Shown piece after piece: positions 27,454 through 36,419 of a DNA stretch of 64,000 nt. The position numbers and the translations under genes are program-made. Under the pieces are notes generated by a model. That model was not told where the DNA came from. It made no database searches and saw only the letters and a program-made list of their open reading frames with translations. The number at the start of each line of letters is the position of its first letter. The stretch's first letter is position 1. Source of the DNA: Streptomyces chattanoogensis (GTDB lineage Bacteria; Actinomycetota; Actinomycetes; Streptomycetales; Streptomycetaceae); NCBI RefSeq assembly GCF_001294335.1, contig NZ_LGKG01000068.1, positions 1 to 64,000 of the forward strand. Reading direction: 5' to 3'.

Positions 27454-27484
27454 GAGGGGCGCACCCATTGCGGGTGCGCCCCTC
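27454..27484. terminator. Bidirectional terminator between gdh and the ABC exporter operon
   Basis: Thirteen-base perfect arms (GAGGGGCGCACCC / GGGTGCGCCCCTC) around five bases, lying between two convergent transcription units. Confidence 0.8.
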
Positions 27485-27513
27485 GCCGTTCGCGGCAGGG
27501 CCTGTTGGTGCGT

Positions 27514-28335
27514 CTATTGGTGCGCCTCGTACGCCGCCACGACCTCCTCCGTCGGCCCGTCCATCACCAGCTCGCCCTTTTCCAGCCACAGCACACGAGT
27601 GCAGGTGTCGCGGATGGATTTGTTGTTGTGGCTGACGAGGAAGACCGTGCCGGCCTCCTGGCGGAGTTCGCGGATACGGGCCTCGGAGCGCTTCTGGAAG
27701 GCGCGGTCGCCGGTGGCCAGCGCTTCGTCGATCATCAGGACGTCGTGGTCCTTGGCGGCGGCGATGGAGAAGCGCAGCCGGGCGGCCATGCCGGAGGAGT
27801 AGGTGCGCATCGGCAGGGAGATGAAGTCCCCCTTCTCCTGGATGCCGGAGAAGTCGACGATGCCGTCGTAGCGTTCGCGGATCTGCTCGCGGCTCATGCC
27901 CATCGCCAGGCCGCCGAGGACGACGTTCTTCTCGCCGGTCAGGTCGTTCATCATGGCGGCGTTGACGCCGAGCAGCGAGGGCTGGCCGTGGGTGTAGACC
28001 TTGCCGCTCTCCGCGGGGAGCAGTCCGGCGACCGCCTTGAGCAGCGTCGACTTGCCCGAGCCGTTGGAGCCGATGAGCCCGATGGATTCACCGCGGCAGG
28101 CGGTGAAGGAGACGCCCTTGACCGCGTGCACCTCGCGCACACCGGTGGCGGGTCTGCGGCGGATGATGCGGTTCAGGGCCGCGGTGGCGCCGCCCTTTCC
28201 GGCGCCGGTGCCGTAGACGCGGTAGACGATGTGCAGATTGTCCGCGATCACGGTCGGGACCGGGTCCCCGGCCGCCTGGGGCGGCCGGTCGGTGTCCGTC
28301 CGCCCGTCCCTGCCGGTGCTCTTGTGCTCAGCCAC
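27514..28335 (-). CDS. ABC exporter ATP-binding protein, TagH/Wzt type (wall polymer export)
   Basis: 273 residues from GTG 28335, whose start overlaps the permease stop by 8 bases; the frame extends a little upstream inside the permease gene. Walker A is GSNGSGKSTLLK. The signature region reads MRTYSSGMAARLRFSIA, and Walker B is VLMIDEALATGDRAFQKRS, the DEALATGD form typical of polysaccharide and teichoic-acid exporters. The degenerate signature YSSGM is likewise usual for TagH/Wzt/KpsT proteins. It lacks the long C-terminal carbohydrate-binding domain of Wzt. It works with the overlapping permease to export a lipid-linked glycopolymer. Confidence 0.92.
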   Translation of the reverse strand: MAEHKSTGRDGRTDTDRPPQAAGDPVPTVIADNLHIVYRVYGTGAGKGGATAALNRIIRRRPATGVREVHAVKGVSFTACRGESIGLIGSNGSGKSTLLKAVAGLLPAESGKVYTHGQPSLLGVNAAMMNDLTGEKNVVLGGLAMGMSREQIRERYDGIVDFSGIQEKGDFISLPMRTYSSGMAARLRFSIAAAKDHDVLMIDEALATGDRAFQKRSEARIRELRQEAGTVFLVSHNNKSIRDTCTRVLWLEKGELVMDGPTEEVVAAYEAHQ

Positions 28336-29257
28336 GTCCGTACCGCTCCTCGGCCTTCCAGAAGTACACAAAACCCACGGCGCCGGCCAGCAGCGCCCAG
28401 CCGCCGGCGAACGCCCACACGTGCGGGGGCAGTTGCTCGTGGGTGAAGCTGTCGATCAGGGCGAAGCGCATCAGGTCGATGTAGACCGCGGCCGGATTGC
28501 CGTTGAGCAGGATCTCCACGGCCTTCGGGAGGTGCCTGCCCTGCAGGATCCGGCTGATGCTGAACATCACGCCGGACGCGTACATCCACGTACGCAGGAT
28601 GAACGGCATCAGCTGCGCCAGGTCCGGGGTCCTGGCGCCGAGGCGTGCCATGACCATCGCCAGGCCGGTGTTGAAGACGAACTGGAGGGTCAGGGCCGGT
28701 ACGACCAGCAGCCATGACCAGGTCGGCAGCTGTCCGAAGGACAGCAGGATGGCCATCAGCACGCCCATGGAGAACAGCAGCTGCTGCAGCTGCGCCAGGC
28801 AGAACGAGACCGGCAGGCAGGCCCGCGGGAAGTGCAGCGCGCGGACCAGGCCCAGGTTGCCGGAGATCGCCCGCGTTCCGGTCAGCACCGAGTTCTGCAG
28901 GAAGGTGAAGACGAAGACGCCGGTCACCAGGAACGGGATGTAGTCGGGGACGTTGTTCTTCGTGCCGAGCAGCACCCCGAAGATCAAGTAGTAGACGGCC
29001 GCGTTGAGCAGCGGGGTCAGCACCTGCCAGAGCTGGCCGAGCTTGGCGGTGGTGTACGTCGCGGTGACCTTGGCGGTGGCGAACGCGGTGATGAAGTGCC
29101 GTCGCTGCCACAGCTGCCGGGTGTACTCGGGCAGCGAGGGGCGGGCGCCGCTCACCGTGAGGCCATGGCGTTCGGCCAGTGCGCGCAGCTCGGGGTCGGG
29201 GGATGCCCCGGGGACGGGCGCCTGGGCGGCCGCCGGGGGCGTGAGGGTCTGGGGCAT
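28328..29257 (-). CDS. ABC exporter permease, TagG/Wzm type
   Basis: 309 residues. The open frame runs far upstream, but homology and the opposite-strand TetR gene place the start at ATG 29257 (MPQTLTPPAAAQ). A cytoplasmic N-terminal region (about 1-70) with LWQRRHFITAFATAKV precedes about six transmembrane helices of the ABC2 type. The family consensus LGQLWQVLTPLLNAAVYYL is present. It overlaps the ATPase gene by 8 bases. The likely substrate is the wall teichoic-acid-like polymer made by the fusion enzyme encoded upstream. A 150-base divergent gap separates it from the TetR regulator. Confidence 0.92.
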   Translation of the reverse strand: MPQTLTPPAAAQAPVPGASPDPELRALAERHGLTVSGARPSLPEYTRQLWQRRHFITAFATAKVTATYTTAKLGQLWQVLTPLLNAAVYYLIFGVLLGTKNNVPDYIPFLVTGVFVFTFLQNSVLTGTRAISGNLGLVRALHFPRACLPVSFCLAQLQQLLFSMGVLMAILLSFGQLPTWSWLLVVPALTLQFVFNTGLAMVMARLGARTPDLAQLMPFILRTWMYASGVMFSISRILQGRHLPKAVEILLNGNPAAVYIDLMRFALIDSFTHEQLPPHVWAFAGGWALLAGAVGFVYFWKAEERYGRG

Positions 29258-29407
29258 GGGGGCCGCTTTCGTACGGGGCCAGACGGGCAGCAGCAGCGGC
29301 GCGACCGAACACGCGATGGAACGGGTCCGTATCGTCGCGACGCTGCCGACACTAAAGCGAGCCCACGTCGAAACGCAACCGTAGCGTCGTGACGCTATGC
29401 TCAAGCC

Positions 29408-30046
29408 ATGGCAAAAAACGGCAGCGCACACGACGGCAGCGACGGGGACTCCGCGGCGGCGCGCCGGGCACCGGCCGGTGCCGCCGTACTGCGCGAGGAC
29501 AAGACCGCCGCGATCCGCGCCGCGGTCTTCGAGGAGCTGGCCGCGGTCGGATTCGCCCGGATGTCCATCGAGGGCATCGCGCGGCGCGCGGGCGTCGGCA
29601 AGACCGCGGTCTACCGGCGGTGGCGTTCCAAGCTGCACCTCGTCCTGGACGTGGTCTCCGCGGTGGCCGCCGCGGGCCTGCCGTCGCCGGACACCGGGTC
29701 GCTGCGCGGCGATGTCCGGATGCTGCTGGAGGTCGCGGCCCGCGCGCTGCGGCACCCGATGGCGTCGCAGATCATCCCGGACCTGCTGGCCGAGGCGGCC
29801 CGCAGCCCGGAGCTGGCCGGTGCGCTCAAGACGGCGCTGCACGACAGCCAGCAGGGCGTCGCCGCGGCGATGGTGGCGCGGGCCGTCGAGCGCGGGGAGA
29901 TCCCGGCCGGTGTGGACGCCGGGCTGGCGCTGGATCTGCTGACCGGGCCGCTGTACTGGCGGCTGGTGGTGGTCCGTGACGATCTGCCCGGCGGCTATCT
30001 TGACGAGCTGGCGGCGGCGGTGGCCGGGGCGCTCGGCGGGCGCTGA
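29408..30046 (+). CDS. TetR/AcrR-family transcriptional regulator
   Basis: 212 residues. After a disordered start (about 1-28) comes the TetR helix-turn-helix (about 33-80) with IRAAVFEELAAVGFARMSIE followed by GIARRAGVGKTAVYRRWRSK. A helical ligand-binding domain (about 95-205, TetR_C_16-like) follows. It is divergent from the wall-polymer exporter operon with 150 bases between starts, the classic layout for a local repressor of a transporter. The inducer is unknown. A second open frame on the same strand overlaps it, but only this frame has the family signature. Confidence 0.9.
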   Translation: MAKNGSAHDGSDGDSAAARRAPAGAAVLREDKTAAIRAAVFEELAAVGFARMSIEGIARRAGVGKTAVYRRWRSKLHLVLDVVSAVAAAGLPSPDTGSLRGDVRMLLEVAARALRHPMASQIIPDLLAEAARSPELAGALKTALHDSQQGVAAAMVARAVERGEIPAGVDAGLALDLLTGPLYWRLVVVRDDLPGGYLDELAAAVAGALGGR

Positions 30047-30066
30047 TCCGTACGCGGGCGGCGGGG

Positions 30067-30129
30067 CACGGCACAAAGACACAGGGGCACGGCACAAAGA
30101 CACAGGGACACGGCACAAAGACACAGGAG
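30067..30129 (+). repeat. Three tandem 21-bp repeats after the TetR gene
   Basis: Units start at 30067, 30088 and 30109 and share the 20-base core CACGGCACAAAGACACAGGG with changes only in the last bases. The array is AC-rich and begins 21 bases after the TetR stop. It is non-coding in context and directly followed by a hairpin. Confidence 0.95.
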
Positions 30130-30155
30130 GCCGGGGCGGTCGAACCGCCCCGGCC
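30129..30155. terminator. Hairpin between TetR gene and convergent glycosyltransferase gene
   Basis: Arms GGCCGGGGCGG / CCGCCCCGGCC around a TCGAA-type loop. It lies between two convergent genes and probably terminates both. Confidence 0.7.
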
Positions 30156-30177
30156 CCTCACGAGGTGCGTCCCCCGG

Positions 30178-32526
30178 TCAGCCCGCCATCCCGATGTCCG
30201 TGGCGTCCTTGCCCGCCGCCCGGTCGTCCCCGGCCTTCCGCGGCGCCGGCAGCTTGACCAGCCCCGCCGCGGCGGCCGCCGCCCGCGGCCGCGGGGCCAC
30301 GGTGCGCTCGCCGAGCGGCTCCGGCGCGGGGCGGCCGGCCTCCTGGCCGAGGAAGACCTGGCGCACCACGCGCTCGGCGGCGTGCCCGTCGTCCCACTGG
30401 CAGAACCGCTCCCGGAACGCCGTGCGCAGCCCCGCGGCCCGCTCGTCGTCCCAGCGCCCGCTGCGGAAGGCCTCGATCAGCTCGTCCTCGGTGGTGGCGA
30501 TCACGCCCGGGGTGTCGCCCGGCTTGCCCGAGAGCAGGTCGAAGGTGACGCCGCGGGAGCGGACGTAGGTGTCCCAGTCGTCGGCGTAGTTGATGATCGG
30601 CCGGTCGAGGTTGGCGTAGTCGAACATGATCGACGAGTAGTCCGTGACCAGCGCGTCGGCGGCCAGGCACAGCTCCTCGACGACCGGGTGCCCGGAGACG
30701 TCGATCAGCGCGCCGCGCTCCTGGAGCTCCTGCAGCCCCGGGTCCTGGTCGTAGAAGTAGTGGGTGCGCACCAGCAGGACGAAGTCCTCGCCCAGCTCGC
30801 GGGAGATCTTCTCCAGGTCCAGGCGGGGGACGTAGCCGACCTGGTAGTCGCGCATCGTCGGCGCGTACAGGACGGCGGTCTTGTCGGGGGCTATGCCGAG
30901 CCGCTCGCGGATAGCGAGGACGTCCTGGGCGGTGGCCCGGCAGTAGACGTCGTTACGGGGGTAACCGGCGTCCAGCGACGTGAAGTTGCAGGGGTAGACG
31001 CGCTCCCACTGCTCGGTGGTGTGCTGGTTGGAGGAGAGCGAGAAGTCCCAGCGGTCGGCGCGCGCGAGCAGCTTGCGGAAGCTCATGCCCTTGGCGGCGG
31101 CCGGGTAGCGCTTCTGGTCGGTGCCCATCGACTTCAGCGGGGTGCCGTGGTGCGTCTGGAGGTGGATCTGGCCCTCGCGCTTGACCACAGCGTCCGCGAA
31201 GTTGACGTTGTTGACCAGGTACTTGGCGCGGGCCACGAGCTCCCAGTAGCGCGGCGAGTTCAGTACGACATGATCGACGCCGGCCGGGACCTGGTCGGCC
31301 AGCCCCTCCTTGACCACCCACACGCCGTGCACATGCGGTGCCAGTTCCCGGGCCTTCTCGTAGATCGCGAGGGGGTTGCAGGCGGGCAGGCGGTTCCAGT
31401 ACGCGGAGTAGACCGCGAGGTTCTCGTCCAGCGGCTGCCGCAGCAGCGCCTGGTAGCGCAGGTCCATGGCCTTCTTCTTGGCCTGCCTGACCCGCTTGTT
31501 CGCGTGCTTGCGGACCGTACGCTGCACTTTCCCGGCGACCTTGAGGCCGGCCAGCGCCGGGTAGGCGTCCTTGGCCAGCAGCGCGTACTTGCCGCCCATG
31601 ACACCCGCCGGGCGGACGAAGCCGGCCGGTACCCGCATGCGGTAGTCGCGGGCGGCGCGGTGGAAGAACTCGGCGGTGGCGTTCTGGGGGAGGCGGCCGG
31701 GCTTGTCCAGGATGGTCAGATAGTGGTCGACCATCTTGCGGAACATGTGCGGGCGCCAGCGGGAGAGCTCCGGGTGCGCATCGAGATAGGCGAAGACCCG
31801 GCCGTACTGGTCGAAGACATCGAAGTGCTTACGGCTGGTGGTGCGCAGGATGTTGCCGCCCTGACGGCGCTGGCGGTAGTGCAGGCAGACCCGGTCGAGA
31901 ACGGCGATCCGCTGCGCGGTGATGAGCGTGCAGAACGTCCAGGGGGCGTCCTCGTAATAGCCGACCGGAAATTCGAAACCGTGCTCCTCGACGAAGTCGC
32001 GGCGGTAGGCCTTGTTCCAGACGATCTGCAGGAGATCGAGGATTTGCGGGCGCTCGGCCAGGGTGAAGGCGGGGGCGCCGGATTCATCGAGGAGTTCGGC
32101 CAGCGCATTGCGCCGCTCGGATCCGTCCCAGTAGGTCCGCGCGTAATCGAAGATCAGGATCTCCGGGTCCCCGGTGACGGCCAGCCGCTCGGCGAGGGCG
32201 CTCAGCGCGCCGGGCACGAGGGTGTCGTCGCTGTCGAGGAAGAGGATGTACTCGCCGGTGACCTTCTCCAGACCGGCGTTACGGGCCAGGCCCAGGCCGA
32301 CGTTCTCCTCCAGGTGCAGCACCTGGACGCGGTCGTCGCGGGCGGCGTACTCGTCCAGGATCGCGCCGCTGGCATCGGGTGAGCAGTCGTCGACCGCGAT
32401 CAGTTCGAAGTCCGTGAAGTCCTGCGCCAGCACCGAGTCCAGGCATTCGCGCAGAAATCCCTGGACTCTGAAGCAGGGGACGATGACGCTGAAGCGGGGT
32501 GCGGCGTCGCGGACCATCTCTGACAT
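30178..32526 (-). CDS. Bifunctional GT2 glycosyltransferase / CDP-glycerol (polyol-phosphate) phosphotransferase, TagF-like
   Basis: 782 residues. The N-terminal GT2 domain (about 8-230) has FSVIVPCFRVQGF, IAVDDCSPDASG and the metal-binding FLDSDDTL. A basic linker (about 330-365) leads to a Glyphos_transf domain (about 370-730). That domain has QTHHGTPLKSMGT (TagF usually has Trp for the first His), VLYAPTMRD, LVTDYSSIMFDYANLDRP and RFCQWDDGHAAERV. TagF enzymes add glycerol-phosphate units to lipid-linked primers, building the backbone of wall teichoic acid. Its position after the exporter corresponds, as I recall, to the S. coelicolor tagF-like gene sco2997. A GAGGAG ribosome-binding site precedes the ATG. 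A small hairpin with a T run sits in the leader. Confidence 0.92.
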   Translation of the reverse strand: MSEMVRDAAPRFSVIVPCFRVQGFLRECLDSVLAQDFTDFELIAVDDCSPDASGAILDEYAARDDRVQVLHLEENVGLGLARNAGLEKVTGEYILFLDSDDTLVPGALSALAERLAVTGDPEILIFDYARTYWDGSERRNALAELLDESGAPAFTLAERPQILDLLQIVWNKAYRRDFVEEHGFEFPVGYYEDAPWTFCTLITAQRIAVLDRVCLHYRQRRQGGNILRTTSRKHFDVFDQYGRVFAYLDAHPELSRWRPHMFRKMVDHYLTILDKPGRLPQNATAEFFHRAARDYRMRVPAGFVRPAGVMGGKYALLAKDAYPALAGLKVAGKVQRTVRKHANKRVRQAKKKAMDLRYQALLRQPLDENLAVYSAYWNRLPACNPLAIYEKARELAPHVHGVWVVKEGLADQVPAGVDHVVLNSPRYWELVARAKYLVNNVNFADAVVKREGQIHLQTHHGTPLKSMGTDQKRYPAAAKGMSFRKLLARADRWDFSLSSNQHTTEQWERVYPCNFTSLDAGYPRNDVYCRATAQDVLAIRERLGIAPDKTAVLYAPTMRDYQVGYVPRLDLEKISRELGEDFVLLVRTHYFYDQDPGLQELQERGALIDVSGHPVVEELCLAADALVTDYSSIMFDYANLDRPIINYADDWDTYVRSRGVTFDLLSGKPGDTPGVIATTEDELIEAFRSGRWDDERAAGLRTAFRERFCQWDDGHAAERVVRQVFLGQEAGRPAPEPLGERTVAPRPRAAAAAAGLVKLPAPRKAGDDRAAGKDATDIGMAG

Positions 32527-32564
32527 GCGGTACTACTCCTCGTGGCGAGCTGAGTACAGAACGC

Positions 32565-32582
32565 AAAAAAGCCCGAAAGGGC
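32565..32582 (-). terminator. Short hairpin plus U6 in the leader of the TagF-like gene (possible attenuator)
   Basis: On the minus strand, GCCC-TTTC-GGGC is followed by six T residues. It ends about 38 bases before the ATG of the downstream gene. The stem is only four base pairs, so efficiency is doubtful, but T6 is rare in this genome. Confidence 0.4.
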
Positions 32583-32765
32583 GGGTTCCATTGTCGGCCA
32601 TCTGACTCGCGTTCACCCAAAAAGGTTGGTCTTCGTAACCTGAAAGTTCTATACGCCGCAGCATGGACCGCGGAATACGGAAACTTTGCCGACGGGCGAG
32701 ATCGCGCAGGCAACCGAATACTGGATTCCGCCCTCTTCCCTTAATGGGCCGCAGAGGAGATCCGA

Positions 32766-34967
32766 TTGCCCGGTCACCGCCCGTCCCGTATTTCCCGCCG
32801 CCGGCTGCTCCAGGCGACCGGCGGTGGTGTGCTGGCCGCCACGGCCTGCGTCGGCGGGTGGACCTGGCGCTCCCCGGAGGAGCCGGCCACCCGGACGGAG
32901 GAACCCGCCCGCCCCGCGCGGCCCGCGGCGGACGCCCGGAACCAGACATTCCTACACGTCGTCGCGCACGCGGACGATGCGCTCTACTTCATGAACCCGG
33001 CGCTGGAGCAAGGCATCCGCAGCGGCGCCCGCTCGGTCACCGTCTGCCTGACCGGCGGGGAGTCCGACGGCCACAACGCCGGCAAGGAGACCCCCGGCGC
33101 CGACCGCCTCCCGTACAACCGGGCGGACTTCGCGCGCGCCCGTACGAACGGACTGCGCGCGGCGCACGCCCTGATGGCCACCGGGGACGCCGGCAGTCCC
33201 TGGGACCTCGAGGCGGTGTCCCTGCTCCCCGGCTTCGAGGCGGAGCTGCACACCCTCCGCGAGGCCCCGCAGAACCAGCTGATCTTCCTGGAGCTGGTCG
33301 AGGCCCGGTCCGTCGCGGCACCCCGCGCGACCAGTCTGCGCGGCCTCTGGCTCGGGGCGGCCGGCACCCTGCCCACCCTTCGGCCCACCGGCACGCCCGT
33401 CCCCGCCGCCTACCGCTACACCCGCGACCAGGTCATCGGCACCCTGGCCGCGGTGCTCGGCCGGGTGCGGCCCACGGTGGTGCGCACCCTGGACCCGAAC
33501 CCCGTGCACCGCCTGGCGCCCCCGCAGTCCGCCCCGGACCCCCGGCTGGCCGGGCTGCGCTATTTCGACCACCAGGACCACATCGCCTCCGCGTATTTCG
33601 CGCAGGCGGCGCTGGCCCGCCACTGGGGGCAGGAGCACGGCCGTCCGGCCATCGTGGAGCACTACCTGGGCTATGAGCTCGGCGAGCTGCCCCACAGCCT
33701 CGACACCGGGGCGGCCCGCCGCAAGGCACGGGTGCTCGCCGTCTACGGCTGGTCCGACGGCCGCCGCTGCGGCGATCCGGCCGGCTGCGGCGACCGCAAG
33801 GTGGGCGATACGGCCTACCGCGGCGCCTCCCGGGACTGGACCCGCAGCACCCGGCTGCGCGCGCCCGGCTCCAACGCCTGGATCCGGCCGCTGCGGGACG
33901 GCCGGCTCGCCGCCTTCGCCGTCCTGGGCGGCCGGGCGTACTGCTGGACGGAGAGCCGTCCCGGGAGCGGCCGCTTCACCGGCCCCGCCCCGGTGGGCGG
34001 CGAGCTGCTGCAGGGTCAGATCCATGCCGTACGGCATCCCGGCGGCACCCTCCAGCTGTTCGCCGCCCGCACCCTGCTGCCCGGCCCGCACACGGCGCAC
34101 CGCCGCGAGCTGCTGACGGCCCGGCAGACCGGCACCGCGCGCACCGGAGCGCCCGTCTTCGGGCGCTGGGAGCCACTGGGATCCCCGGACCCGGACCCCC
34201 TCAGATCGCTGGAGACCGGCTTCCCGGCGGCGGCGGTGGCCCCGGACGGCACGGTGCATGTCTTCGTACGGACCTGGGACGGCGGGGTCGCCCACCGCAG
34301 CGGCCCGGACGGGCGGCGGTGGACGCCGTGGCGGCGGCTGGAGGGCCCGGTGACCGCCCTGAAGACGTCACCGCACATCGTCGACGGCATCGATGCCTGT
34401 GTGGACTCCGACGGGAGGGTCCATGTGGTCGCGCCGAGCGGCCGGACCGTCCACCACTGGGTGTCCAAGGAGCCCGGCAAGCCACCGCGCCCGGCCGCCG
34501 CCACCGGGCTGCCGGAGGCGGCGGGGCCGGTCAGCCTGGTCCCGGTGGCGGACGGCGCGGTGCGCGCGGTCTTCCGCCGGGCGGGCTCCGCCCAGGTGCT
34601 GATCGCCGAGCGGCAGAGGCGGCTCGGCGGCTGGCGGGTCTCCGGGCGGTGTGCACCGGTCGGCGGCTACGGGCGGGTGGCCGCGGCGCCGGCCGGTCCC
34701 GGCGACCGGATGGTGATCGCGGCGCGGGACGACGCGGGTGACGTGCGGGTGGCGTTCGCACAGGACGCCCCGGAACGCTGGCACGCGGGGAGGGTGCCGC
34801 ATTCGGCGGCGCCCGGGGTCGCGGAGGATGCCGCGGGCCGGGCGGTGGTGGTGGCGCTCGGCAACGACGGGCGGCTGTATACGGCCCGGCAGCGGGCGGC
34901 CGGGCGGCACGCGCCGTTCGGGGCCTGGACTCAGGCCGGATCGCGGGGGCGGGGCGGCGGGGCGTGA
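32766..34967 (+). CDS. Secreted PIG-L/LmbE-type deacetylase with C-terminal beta-propeller-like domain
   Basis: 733 residues from TTG 32766, preceded by AGAGGAGAT at good spacing. The Tat-type signal [19 protein letters not shown] (about 11-29) also ends in a weak lipobox. The PIG-L domain (about 58-330) has zinc/catalytic motif [10 protein letters not shown] (family HPDDE; His and both Asp kept, Pro and Glu replaced) and the later zinc motif YFDHQDH. The remaining ~390 residues are beta-rich repeats with Trp/Gly blades such as [20 protein letters not shown], probably a lectin-like propeller. PIG-L enzymes remove N-acetyl groups from GlcNAc-containing glycans. The location inside a wall-polymer cluster suggests deacetylation of an exported glycan. 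The 3' end overlaps the convergent GtrA gene by 37 bases. Confidence 0.88.
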   Translation: MPGHRPSRISRRRLLQATGGGVLAATACVGGWTWRSPEEPATRTEEPARPARPAADARNQTFLHVVAHADDALYFMNPALEQGIRSGARSVTVCLTGGESDGHNAGKETPGADRLPYNRADFARARTNGLRAAHALMATGDAGSPWDLEAVSLLPGFEAELHTLREAPQNQLIFLELVEARSVAAPRATSLRGLWLGAAGTLPTLRPTGTPVPAAYRYTRDQVIGTLAAVLGRVRPTVVRTLDPNPVHRLAPPQSAPDPRLAGLRYFDHQDHIASAYFAQAALARHWGQEHGRPAIVEHYLGYELGELPHSLDTGAARRKARVLAVYGWSDGRRCGDPAGCGDRKVGDTAYRGASRDWTRSTRLRAPGSNAWIRPLRDGRLAAFAVLGGRAYCWTESRPGSGRFTGPAPVGGELLQGQIHAVRHPGGTLQLFAARTLLPGPHTAHRRELLTARQTGTARTGAPVFGRWEPLGSPDPDPLRSLETGFPAAAVAPDGTVHVFVRTWDGGVAHRSGPDGRRWTPWRRLEGPVTALKTSPHIVDGIDACVDSDGRVHVVAPSGRTVHHWVSKEPGKPPRPAAATGLPEAAGPVSLVPVADGAVRAVFRRAGSAQVLIAERQRRLGGWRVSGRCAPVGGYGRVAAAPAGPGDRMVIAARDDAGDVRVAFAQDAPERWHAGRVPHSAAPGVAEDAAGRAVVVALGNDGRLYTARQRAAGRHAPFGAWTQAGSRGRGGGA

Positions 34968-35377
34968 CCGGACCCCCGGCCCGGCAGCAGCATCCGCCGT
35001 GCGACCAGGAAGGTGAACGGGAGCGCGGGCAGCGCCGCCGCCAGCGGCGCCACCTTGCTGTTCACCCCGCACCAGGTCACCAGCACCACCAGCCCCACGC
35101 TCTGGGCCGCATAGTTGGTGACCTGGGTCAGCGGGAAGAGCAGGAACTTCCTCCAGGTCGGCCGGGTGCGGTAGGTGAAGTACGTGTTCAGGAAGAACGA
35201 GCAGGTCATACCGGCCAGGAAGCCGACGGTGTACGCCGCGAAATACGGCAGCGCCCGGTGCAGCGGCAGATAACAGGCGGAGAAGACCGCAGTGTTGAAC
35301 CCGCCGACGATGACAAAACGAACTATCTGGCCCCCTTCGGGGAGTGCCCGGGGCAGGCGCCGGACGTGGAGGGGCAT
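34931..35377 (-). CDS. GtrA-family membrane protein (putative lipid-linked sugar flippase)
   Basis: 148 residues, four hydrophobic helices: about 20-40 (IVRFVIVGGFNTAVFSACYL), 47-70, 85-108 and 112-135. The C-terminus is basic. GtrA/GtcA proteins are thought to flip polyprenyl-phosphate-linked sugars across the membrane. The ATG overlaps the stop of the upstream GT2 gene (ATGA), and that GT2 is the expected sugar-lipid synthase. Together with the YfhO-like protein before it they form a CsbB-GtcA-YfhO-type glycosylation set. The 3' end overlaps the convergent deacetylase gene. Confidence 0.9.
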   Translation of the reverse strand: MPLHVRRLPRALPEGGQIVRFVIVGGFNTAVFSACYLPLHRALPYFAAYTVGFLAGMTCSFFLNTYFTYRTRPTWRKFLLFPLTQVTNYAAQSVGLVVLVTWCGVNSKVAPLAAALPALPFTFLVARRMLLPGRGSGHAPPPRPRDPA

Positions 35378-36387
35378 CAGCCGGCCTGGGAGGGAGCGGC
35401 GAGGGGGGCGGCGTCCGTCGGGGTGCGGGGGCGGGCCGCACCGCCGGACCGGGGGCGGGCGGGCGCCGTCGCGCTCGCCTCCTTGACCAGGAAGTGCGGC
35501 CGCCGCTTGGACTCGTAGTAGATCCGCCCGATGTACTCGCCGATCAGCCCGAGCATCACCATCTGGAGTCCGCCCAGGCCCACGATGATGGCCACCAGCG
35601 TCACATAGCCCGGTGCGGTGATGCCCCCGACGGCCGCTGCGCCGATCACCCACAGGGTGTAGAGCGTGGCGAGCGAGGCCAGGCTCAGGCCCGCGTAGAT
35701 GGCCGCCCGCAGCGGACGGCAGTTGAACGAGATCAGGCCGTCGATCCCGTAGTTGACCAGCATGCTCAGCCGCCACTTCGTCTCCCCGGCCTCCCGGGCG
35801 GCGTTGCGGTAGTCGAAGGTGACGGTGTCGAAGCCGATCCAGGAGAACAGGCCCTTGGAGAAGCGGTTGTACTCCGGCAGCGAGACCAGTGCGTCCACGG
35901 CGGTGCGCGACAGCAGCCGGAAGTCGCCCACGCCGTCGGTGAGTTCGACGTCCACCCAGGTGTTGACGGCCCGGTAGTAGAAGCGGCTGAGTGCGGTCCG
36001 CAGCCGCTTGTCGCCGTCCCGGCTGCGGCGGGCGATGACCTGGTCGTGGCCGAGCCGGTGGAGGCCGAGCATCTTCCCGATCAGCTCGGGCGGATGCTGG
36101 AGGTCGGCGTCCATGATGATGACCGCGTCGCCGGTGGCCGCCTTGAGGCCGGCCAGTATGGCGGGCTCCTTGCCGAAGTTGCGGCTCAGGGAGAGATAGC
36201 GGGTGGTGCTGGGGTGCCGCTGTGCGAGCTCGCGGAGCCGGGGCAGAGTGCCGTCGGCGCTGCCGTCGTCCACGTAACACAGCTCGTACTCGACGGCGAG
36301 CCCGCCGAGGACCGCGCGGACCTGGTCGTCGAACCGGCTTATGACGGCCTCTTCGTTGTAGCAGGGGACGACGAGGGAGAGCTTCAT
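35377..36387 (-). CDS. GT2 polyprenyl-phosphate glycosyltransferase (CsbB/GtrB-like)
   Basis: 336 residues. Catalytic GT2 domain (about 1-225): LSLVVPCYNEEAVI, CYVDDGSADGT, SLSRNFGKEPAILAGL, the DxD motif IIMDADLQHPPELI, and ETKWRLSMLVNYGIDGL (interface helices). Two C-terminal transmembrane helices (about 230-258 and 268-292) end in GEYIGRIYYESKRRPHF. This is the classic DPM1/GtrB/CsbB architecture that makes undecaprenyl-phosphate-glucose (or another hexose) on the inner face of the membrane. It lies 32 bases after the YfhO-like gene and overlaps gtrA. The C-terminal ~40 residues are Pro/Ala-rich and disordered. Confidence 0.93.
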   Translation of the reverse strand: MKLSLVVPCYNEEAVISRFDDQVRAVLGGLAVEYELCYVDDGSADGTLPRLRELAQRHPSTTRYLSLSRNFGKEPAILAGLKAATGDAVIIMDADLQHPPELIGKMLGLHRLGHDQVIARRSRDGDKRLRTALSRFYYRAVNTWVDVELTDGVGDFRLLSRTAVDALVSLPEYNRFSKGLFSWIGFDTVTFDYRNAAREAGETKWRLSMLVNYGIDGLISFNCRPLRAAIYAGLSLASLATLYTLWVIGAAAVGGITAPGYVTLVAIIVGLGGLQMVMLGLIGEYIGRIYYESKRRPHFLVKEASATAPARPRSGGAARPRTPTDAAPLAAPSQAG

Positions 36388-36419
36388 GATCGCGCCTTTT
36401 CGCCGGTTTCCGACGGGGG

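Noticed and set aside
22437..27464. Very long open frame (about 1675 codons) antisense to the glutamate dehydrogenase gene
   Set aside because: It mirrors the GC-rich third positions of the real gene, its product is compositionally odd (Gly/Ala/Val/Asp/Arg) and it has no family motif.
32533..32664. 43-codon leader frame ending in the ribosome-binding site of the TagF-like gene
   Set aside because: Only about half of third positions are G or C and it has rare codons such as ATA, so it is probably not translated; it is noted only as context for the possible attenuator.
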